DNA of 64,000 nt from the NCBI GenBank assembly GCA_037783415.1, contig JAZGTN010000025.1, forward strand, positions 434,001 through 498,000, read 5' to 3'. The notes beneath the pieces were generated by a model. That model had not been told where the DNA came from. It made no database searches and saw only the letters and a program-made list of their open reading frames with translations. The stretch comes from Leptasterias polaris. Lineage: Eukaryota > Echinodermata > Asteroidea > Forcipulatida > Asteriidae. Numbering within the stretch: position 1 is the first letter of the stretch; every line of letters begins with the position of its first letter. A program made the position numbers and the translations under genes. Below, piece by piece: positions 55,837 to 64,000 of this stretch.

Positions 55837-57222
55837 ACATAATGCTTGCTGTTCAGTTTTAGTTAATTTGTCGTTGATTATATTATTTCAATACACGTGC
55901 AAAAACGAGGGAGAAATTTTATGAATGTATTCTGTTTATAAATTGTCTGTGTTAAGTTCATTTATCTTTTTCACCCTTTCTTTCTAAAACATTGTTTATG
56001 CGTTTATTGTCTATAGGCCTAACAATGTTAACTGCGTAGGGGTGTGTGTGTGTGTGTTTGCTTGAACTTTGTTGGCTCTTATAAGAAATAGTCTTAGTCT
56101 GTTCGTGAACAGTAAAAGTACATATAGATCGTGCTAAGAAGAACAACATTACCAGCAAAAAGCTGGTATACAGGGTAAAGGCTACCTACAGGGTATATAG
56201 GCTACCAGCGGAGCCAGCATGGTTGTGTTTTGCTGGTTGTGTGTGTGAAGTGTGTGACAAGACTGAAGTCAGCACTAAATAATTTAGTGCTGACTTAAGT
56301 AAATTTAGTAAATTTAGTGCCAGCAAAAGAAATAAAATTGAGACAACCCTTCCCATCTTTACGCTGATCGCAGCAGTGGGAGCTTCCCGCTCGCTCGCTC
56401 CCCGCCCGCATGTCCAGTGCCCATCATGATCGATCACGGCATCACGGTTATCGTTTTCGCGGAGGCTATCCCGTTGAGTTCTATGGGAAATCCAAACTAC
56501 AGTTGGACGCCCCAACTTTAACACTCAAGTTGGGACCAGCCCAACTATAGTTGGGACGATTGTATAGTTGGGACGGAACATCTACATTTAAAAAGGAATG
56601 GTTCCCACTATTTTGGACGAAACAAACACAACATTCATAAGGCAATATTGCTCTTAACGTTACCAGCAAAATGTTTGTGTATACACAAATTAAAAGCACT
56701 GGTCCCCACTAATTGCTGCTAAGCAAACACACAATTTGTTAAGCAATATTTCATGCTGAAATGCTTCATGAGGTGCTGTGGCGTGATGATCAATCAATGT
56801 CGTCTGCTACTGGGTATTTTGCGCGGGAAAAATGTTATTTGGTGCGTTATTTATGCAAACGGTTGATCGGATGTTAGAGAGGTCAGACTAAGGAGAGTCT
56901 CCTCCATGCTGAGAGTATGTGAAATCAATTGCATTTCCTTTACCGGTGGAGTCTTATCATTGTCGCCACATGTTTAGTTAAAGTGATTACAGTTTGTCAA
57001 AATGAAGTGGAGCCTTGTTTGTGTTCCGTTTTTATTGTTTGTACACAGACTTCATTTCTTAATCTATAACCTGATATGTTTTTGTTGTTTGCTACAAAGC
57101 AACATTTGATATTTATAGTTTATGTAACTATTTATGTTGCGAAGACATAATTTCGTAATAACTGACATGTTTTTTGTTTTTTTGCTACAAACCAAAACCT
57201 GATAAATTAGTTTATACATTAA

Positions 57223-57586
57223 AGGCACTGAACATGTTTGGTAATTATCAAAGACCAGTATTGTCACTCGGTGTATCCCAACATATTCATAAAATAACAA
57301 ATCTGTGAAAATTTGGGCTGAATCGGTCATCGAAGTTGCAAGAAAATAAAGAAAGAAAAACACCCTTGTTGCACAATTTTGTGTGCTTTCAGATGCTAAT
57401 AAAAGGCTTCATGCATGAAGTCTTTTATTATTTTAGTGAGAAGTTACCTCTTTCTCAAAAACTACGTTACTTCAGAGGGAGTGGTTTCTCACAATGTTTG
57501 ATACTATCAACAGCTCACCGTTGCTGGTTACCTAAGTTTTTATGCTAATATATATTTTGAGTAATTACCAAACGTGTTCTGTGCCT
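57223..57586. mobile_element. TTAA-type MITE, 364 bp
   Basis: TTAA flanks at 57219-57222 and 57587-57590. The ends are AGGCACTGAACATGTTTGGT and its near reverse complement (ACCAAACGTGTTCTGTGCCT). The inner GTAATTA is shared at both ends. The interior has AATAAAAGGCTTCATGC...GAAGTCTTTTATT, a hairpin. Confidence 0.9.
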
Positions 57587-58283
57587 TTAAGTATTATTTG
57601 CCAATACTTAATTTCTTAACAAATAGCATTAGGTCCAGCTGTTTGCCACAAACAATAACTTGATAAACTAGTTGCTCTGTCTGTATTTTTATCTTTTTAT
57701 CTGTCCCCACAGCAGGGGGGGGGGGGGGGGGCGGCGGCGATTTTATTTGAAAATGAAGACGATTTTATTTGAAAATTAAGGCCCGATTCAAGCCATTAAG
57801 GTTCTTTTTTACGCTTGTTTTGTTTTGCTTACCACTTTAGAAAATAAAATATTATCGACGGACTTTTTGCACAGGTTTGTTAATTCATGTATATTGTTTA
57901 TCACACAAAACATGAACACGGTCTGCGACCATTTTGTGCGCTCGTGTGTTATACCTAATCTTGTCGTTATTATTACTATATTTACAAATGAAAATAAGAC
58001 AAACACACAACGTGACAGTGGGCATACCAGCTGTATGAAGTTGACCCTCTCATTTGATGATCGGAATTAAATGATAGACTCATAAAATATTATGTTCATT
58101 GTATGCAGACGGACACATTGTAGTCCGAGGAGTAGTGACGGAACTCTATAATATAACCGTCAGTAAAGGTCATCTGCTGCTTCGATAACGATTAGAAAAA
58201 ACAGAGTGAACGATTTTAAAGCTGAATTTCCTTTTAGTGATATAATCTTGAAACCTTGTAACCTATTAACGATTATAAGCAAA

Positions 58284-58482
58284 CCCCAATTTCATGAAGC
58301 TGCTTAAGCACAATAAGTAACTAAGCACAAAACAATTCTGCTTACCCAGATTAAGGTTACCAGCCAAATTACGATGTAACATGTACAGTCTGTGAGTGGT
58401 TTCCTGCTTATATTTTCTTACCGGGAAATTATTAAGCAACATGTTCTGCTTAAGCAGCTCTGTGAAATAGGCCTAGGGCCCA
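58284..58482. mobile_element. MITE, GGGCCCAATTTCATAGAGCT type
   Basis: CCCCAATTTCATGAAGCTGC at the left and GCAGCTCTGTGAAATAGGCC at the right are inverted. Related to 48771-48970. 58490-59230 holds nothing recognisable. Confidence 0.82.
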
Positions 58483-59230
58483 GATCGGAATGCTTAACCA
58501 ATTTATTTGATAAGCCAAAAACAAGCAGGTAAACGATTACAGGCAATACATATCCCTATAACGGTTAGGTTGATAAATGCCATGTTTCTGCTTAGCAAAA
58601 GTATTCGGTGCTTAGCGCAAATTCATTTAGAAGCTTTAATGACATTTGACCGTGCTGGTAGATTCATTAAACCTACTGTTGGTGGAATTATTTTGGGGTA
58701 ACTCAATCCAGTAATGGAAATGACCTTTCCGTGAAGATTTTCTTGAAATTTAGCGATTAAATTTCAAGCATTTTGAATCGTCGTGCGATCAATGAGCTAT
58801 CCAACGTAAGGCAACAATTATTTTTTTCAAAATATCAAAAGATCTGGACAAAATCGACTTCATGATTTGTAATTATCGGTGAACTTTGTGAACTTCTTTA
58901 GTTTTTGATGTGATAGCTCAGTGATTTCCTAGTTTTACCTTGACAGAATTGGCCTCACCCACATCCAACCATTTCCGCATATCGCAAGGCATAGAGGCAT
59001 AATGCGTGTACAGCTATATAGCGGAATTTATAAAATGGACTTGGAGCTGTGATTTTTCTTTCCCATACATAACAAGTACCCCGTTACAGTATTGCATATC
59101 GACTAAATATGCCCGTTATGGCATGCACTATATAGGCTACTTAAAAAGACAAATATTTATAATTTTAAAAAGGGACTCTTGAGCCTGATAAGGCCACGTC
59201 TGCTCACGGTTAGACAACAAATATTTATCG

Positions 59231-61175
59231 CCTAGAATGCTCACTGCACAGTAAAAACTCACAGGCTAGAATGCACACTGCACAGTAAAAACTCACAGGC
59301 TAGCATGCACACTGCACAGTAAAAACTCACAGGCTAGAATGCACACTGCACAGTAAAAACTCACAGGCTAGAATGCACACTGCACAGTAAAAACTCACAG
59401 GCTAGAATGCACACTGCACAGTAAAAACTCACAGGCTAGAATGCACACTGCACAGTAAAAACTCACAGGCTAGAATGCACACTGCACAGTAAAAACTCAC
59501 AAGCTAGAATGCACACTGCAGTAAAAACTCACAGGCTAGAATGCACACTGCACAGTAAAAACTCACAAGCTAGAATGCACACTGCAGTAAAAACTCACAG
59601 GCTAGAATGCACACTGCAGTAAAAACTCACAGGCTAGAATGCACACTGCACAGTAAAAACTCACAGGCTAGAATGCACACTGCACAGTAAAAACTCACAG
59701 GCTAGAATGCACACTGCACAGTAAAAACTCACAGGCTAGAATGCACACTGCACAGTAAAAACTCACAGGCTAGAATGCACACTGCACAGTAAAAACTCAC
59801 AGGCTAGAATGCTCACTGCACAGTAAAAACTCACAGGCTAGAATGCACACTGCACAGTAAAAACTCACAAGCTAGAATGCACACTGCACAGTAAAAACTC
59901 ACAAGCTAGAATGCACACTGCACAGTAAAAACTCACAGGCTAGAATGCACACTGCACAGTAAAAACTCACAGGCTAGAATGCACACTGCACAGTAAAAAC
60001 TCACAGGCTAGAATGCACACTGCACAGTAAAAACTCACAGGCTAGAATGCACACTGCAGTAAAAACTCACAGGCTAGAATGCACACTGCACAGTAAAAAC
60101 TCACAGGCTAGAATGCACACTGCAGTAAAAACTCACAGGCTAGAATGCACACTGCAGTAAAAACTCACAGGCTAGAATGCACACTGCACAGTAAAAACTC
60201 ACAAGCTAGAATGCACACTGCAGTAAAAACTCACAGGCTAGAATGCTCACTGCACAGTAAAAACTCACAGGCTAGAATGCACACTGCACAGTAAAAACTC
60301 AGGCTAGAATGCTCACTGCACAGTAAAAACTCACAAGCTAGAATGCACACTGCACAGTAAAAACTCACAGGCTAGAATGCACACTGCAGTAAAAACTCAC
60401 AGGCTAGAATGCACACTGCACAGTAAAAACTCACAGGCTAGAATGCACACTGCACAGTAAAAACTCACAGGCTAGAATGCACACTGCAGTAAAAACTCAC
60501 AGGCTAGAATGCACACTGCACAGTAAAAACTCACAGGCTAGAATGCACACTGCAGTAAAAACTCACAGGCTAGAATGCACACTGCAGTAAAAACTCACAG
60601 GCTAGAATGCACACTGCACAGTAAAAACTCACAAGCTAGAATGCACACTGCAGTAAAAACTCACAGGCTAGAATGCACACTGCACAGTAAAAACTCACAG
60701 GCTAGAATGCACACTGCACAGTAAAAACTCACAGGCTAGAATGCACACTGCACAGTAAAAACTCACAGGCTAGAATGCACACTGCACAGTAAAAACTCAC
60801 AGGCTAGAATGCACACTGCACAGTAAAAACTCACAGGCTAGAATGCACACTGCAGTAAAAACTCACAGGCTAGAATGCACACTGCACAGTAAAAACTCAC
60901 AGGCTAGAATGCACACTGCAGTAAAAACTCACAGGCTAGAATGCACACTGCACAGTAAAAACTCACAGGCTAGAATGCTCACTGCACAGTAAACACTCAC
61001 AAGCTAGAATGCACACTGCACAGTAAAAACTCACAGGCTAGAATGCTCACTGCACAGTAAAAACTCACAGGCTAGAATGCACACTGCACAGTAAAAACTC
61101 ACAGGCTAGAATGCTCACTGCACAGTAAAAACTCACAAGCTAGAATGCACACTGCACAGTAAAAACTCACAAGCT
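59231..61175. repeat. Satellite, about 58 monomers of 32/34 bp
   Basis: The monomer is AGGCTAGAATGCACACTGCA, CAGTAAAAACTCAC (34 bp) with a 32 bp form lacking one CA. Other variable sites are AGGCT/AAGCT and GCACAC/GCTCAC. One monomer has a shortened AAACTCAGGCT. About 59960-60245 is repeated at 60390-60675, the same order of variants at a distance of 430 bp. No coding. Confidence 0.96.
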
Positions 61176-61709
61176 GAGAATTGACCCGGTTCCAGGGGGT
61201 CTAACCCATTTATGGGTTAGTGTGACCCTATACCAAAAAAGTAATCTGTGTCAAAATAACAAAACAAATTGGTGGAATTGGTGCAGATTCCGAGCTTCAA
61301 TCCCATTCTTTAAAAAAACCCCAGTTTCCAAGTCAGCCTAAACCAGAAATGGGTCAGGCCCCATGACCTGGTGATGATTGGGTTAGAAGATTCTGTTTGT
61401 TTAATAATGAGCACTGGCGCATGACGGTCTAATTATAATGTCTTGAACAAATCTGGGTGTTTTCTCCACACAAACGGCATTCATTTGTTTCCCACATACA
61501 AAATAGTAAAAGCATTTATGCACTTGTAAACAGTGTATCATAGCGCGTTTATTTGGGCCTTAATCATTCCCGAAACAGCTCATTTGGAGTACGCAGCACC
61601 GGCAGCCAAATTGGTACACTAATCATTCAAATTAACAAACTGTACCGTCGCCTGAGGCTTCTGGTGATGAGAAGCATTTATTAAGTGTTCTTGAACCAAG
61701 AACACAAGT

Positions 61710-61796
61710 GTCACGACCGGGACTCAAACCCACACTATGATGACTCGAACATCAGAACTTGAGATCGACGTCTGACCCGCTCGGCTATACGACACA
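61710..61796 (-). mobile_element. tRNA-derived SINE head
   Basis: On the minus strand: GTGTCGTATAGCCGAGCGGG (A box region), GGGTTTGAGTCCC (B box), then CGTGACAC and a GTGTTCTTGG stretch as in the SINE at 11324. It is not a functional tRNA: the arm lengths are wrong. Confidence 0.78.
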
Positions 61797-61799
61797 CTA

Positions 61800-63030
61800 A
61801 CACACACATTACATTATGCCAGCAAAATTTCAAAAATAGGACAATTTTTTCCCCGACCTGTTTCTTCTCTACTTCTGCTTATCTTGCCCTTCTGTAAACA
61901 CCTCACATTTCAAGTCACTTTAAAGTACATGTCAACAACCTTATATGTAAACTGTACATTAAAGCATGACTCTTGTTTTTATTATTGTGATGACACATAC
62001 AGCCTTTATTGATTAGCATTGACGAAATCTATATAGTGTATACACCGTAGCGTGGTTGGTAACTCCTTCATCAATGAATAGACTGTCAGTATAAATACTA
62101 TAAGGTGAACGCACTGAATACTGAATACTATTAATTATTACTAGTGCTCATTGCAGAAATAGCTTCAGGTTCGCGAACAGGGTATATGTATGAATACAGT
62201 GATTCTTTGTGTGGTGGTTGTGAAGCCAATTTGGTCGTTATTTGAAGGGTTTTTACTTTTCAACGGGCTTATTTTTCATTTAATTAATTCTGGTTGTGAG
62301 GCCAAGGATTCTCGGAAAAGCAAACTGAATCAGTTTACTATAGCCTAGACATGGAGAGAAGACAAGGAAGGACGTTAAAACAAATCCAATGAGGTATAGG
62401 GACTGAAAACCCATTCAACAAGGATGATTCGAATTCCAAATTCCCGGTTGGATTCGAACCAGGCTCAATTTGTAGAGTCTATATTTTATAAAGCTTGCCA
62501 AGCAGAAGTTAGCTACTAACCTAAATTGTATGTAATGTGCATGTGAATGAATGGTTCTCTTTTCATTTGTGTGCTCAGGGAATCATACTTAGGCATGCTT
62601 AGCATCTTTAAGGGCTTGGTCCCAGTACTTTATTTTCATCAGCAAGCTTGTCTTAGCCTGGATAATCAATCGGGTATTCCTGCGGGCCATGTCTTTAACA
62701 GGCATATCTATTGTCTAATTTCTTCCGCAGACAAAATATCAAGGATTGTTATCACATTATTATCACAGGAGTGGTTTGATAATTAAGTCCAATGGTTTTT
62801 CCCCCGCGGGGGTTTTTTGCGATGAGGATTTTTGGTCGAATATCCTTTATAAATTTGCCACAAAAAAGTTACATCGCAGTCACATCACATCTGTTAACAC
62901 TATCATTAAAAACCGTGGAATGTTAAAGAGGGCGTCTTTACACACATGAACGTGCACATACCAATCTTCATCTGTATATTGTGTAATACTCAAACACGCC
63001 ATGCGTGACTTTCTTTGCCATACGTGTATT
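61800..63030. other. No gene recognised
   Basis: Only short open frames. GGTTCGAATCCAACC on the minus strand near 62446-62461 is a lone B-box-like word, perhaps a further SINE relic. Confidence 0.5.
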
Positions 63031-63035
63031 ATTAA

Positions 63036-63415
63036 AGGGAGGGTATACCTTTGGTTATTACTCCAAAAATTAATGGCCATAAAAACTTACTTTGTATGAA
63101 GCACTGCAGCTGTTCATACTAAACCATTTTGAGAAACGATCCCTTTTATTAAGGAATGTGGTGTGAGAGAGAGGGATTCAAAAACATTTCAATCTGAGAA
63201 ACGTTTCTGCATGAAACGTTTTTCAGATTGTGTATTCCAATTACGGATTATTCTTCCTGCGTGGACAAACCCATTCCAGATATTTGGTGATTATCTCATA
63301 AACGCTACCACCATTTAAAATGAATTTTCACAGGTTAGTTTTATGGTAGATTGTCTACATTTATATAGGATTAAAACAATCAAACGGTTCCAAAAACCAA
63401 AGGTAACTCTTGCCT
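63036..63415. mobile_element. TTAA-type MITE, 380 bp
   Basis: TTAA at 63032-63035 and 63416-63419. The ends AGGGAGGGTATACCTTTGG and CCAAAGGTAACTCTTGCCT are imperfect inverted repeats. The interior has an AATCTGAGAAACGTTTCTGC, GAAACGTTTTTCAGATT hairpin. 63420-64000 contains nothing recognisable. Confidence 0.85.
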
Positions 63416-64000
63416 TTAAGGAAATATAGATATACATCAGGGAACATTTTAGGAAGTCTATTTTTTAACCGATGTTCTTCCTTGCCTTCGGACTGTTCAA
63501 CATGGTTTATATATTATCATCACGAAACCGATATTAATTTTTCATGAATGAAAACACAGTTATGATTAATGATAAACAAATCGAAAGTGCATAAATTATG
63601 ATAATATTTGACGTGACCGGTGATGCGGTTATATATATAGAAAACAATTTGTCTACTATTCGTTTGCTGTGTGTTGCGTGCAGAATGTATGATACGAAAA
63701 AAGAGACAATTCGGGAATGTTTGATGCGGCATAATCATAATAATTTTGATTGCTTAATAATGAAACTATGAGCGTGTGTCGGATTTAACGCATTGCAGAG
63801 CACAGTACGTGCATTACGGCCTCGTCGCTCATTATTCGGTTTTAATGCATTATGTTTATCTTCGGGAAGAGACGTCAATGATGCTATGCTATTATACCGC
63901 AGTGGAAGATCAGCTCTACACCCTACATTAGACTTATGCTCAAGTCGGGTCCAGTGTGAGAGGCTACGAGGACGGCGCGACTGATTTATAGCGTATAGAA

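Noticed and set aside
59231..61175. CRISPR-like array
   Set aside because: There are no unique spacers; the units are contiguous 32/34 bp monomers in animal DNA.
61710..61796. tRNA gene on the minus strand
   Set aside because: A and B boxes are present, but arm lengths are wrong and the sequence continues into a SINE body shared with other copies.

Overview
The window looks like animal (metazoan) nuclear DNA from a marine deuterostome, most likely an echinoderm. The reasons are spliced genes, LTR, LINE, SINE, Helitron and hAT elements, frequent TACATGTA and TAGGCCTA words, and a fragment of a plexin-domain (PLXDC/TEM7) gene. It is mostly a transposon graveyard with very little host coding sequence. 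The species call is inference from sequence style; no search was possible.

Layout. 1-4.9 kb: the tail of a MITE, a degenerate GATTGAAT array, then three clean minus-strand exons of a PLXDC-like gene and a 5 x 36 bp minisatellite. 4.9-11.8 kb: one complete Ty3/mdg4-type LTR retrotransposon on the minus strand, with 5 bp target duplications, a tRNA-Ser(GCU) primer site and a polypurine tract. It has lost the region between gag and RNase H and carries a TTAA-type DNA element, a small MITE and a SINE. 11.8-14.5 kb: a second SINE and a possible pair of terminal exons of an unknown gene. 14.5-16.3 kb: tandem repeats whose inverted partner lies at 39.2-40.2 kb. 16.6-22.4 kb: a large inverted-repeat structure whose arms contain arrays of CCGTCGCG. 

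22.7-30.8 kb is the most interesting part. A 943 bp hAT-type element with a perfect 8 bp target duplication sits about 1.3 kb from a second, inverted copy that has its own 8 bp duplication. The second copy is split by a 4.9 kb insert with about 175 bp imperfect terminal inverted repeats. The insert carries a two-exon gene (543 codons) of a family I do not recognise, with CxxC and HxxCY motifs.

31.0-36.1 kb: a second inverted pair of CCGTCGCG arrays enclosing a 5'-truncated LINE with a 13 bp target duplication. 36.2-39.1 kb: a non-coding Helitron with textbook ends. 42.4-45.6 kb: a dead RTE-like LINE. 45.7-46.3 kb: a complete MITE of the family seen at position 1. 46.3-64 kb: mostly non-coding DNA with several MITEs, minisatellites and a 1.9 kb satellite of about 58 monomers of 32/34 bp with a higher-order period of 430 bp.

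No rRNA, functional tRNA, CRISPR array or bacterial-type operon was seen. Most open frames in the window are chance frames or are created by simple repeats.
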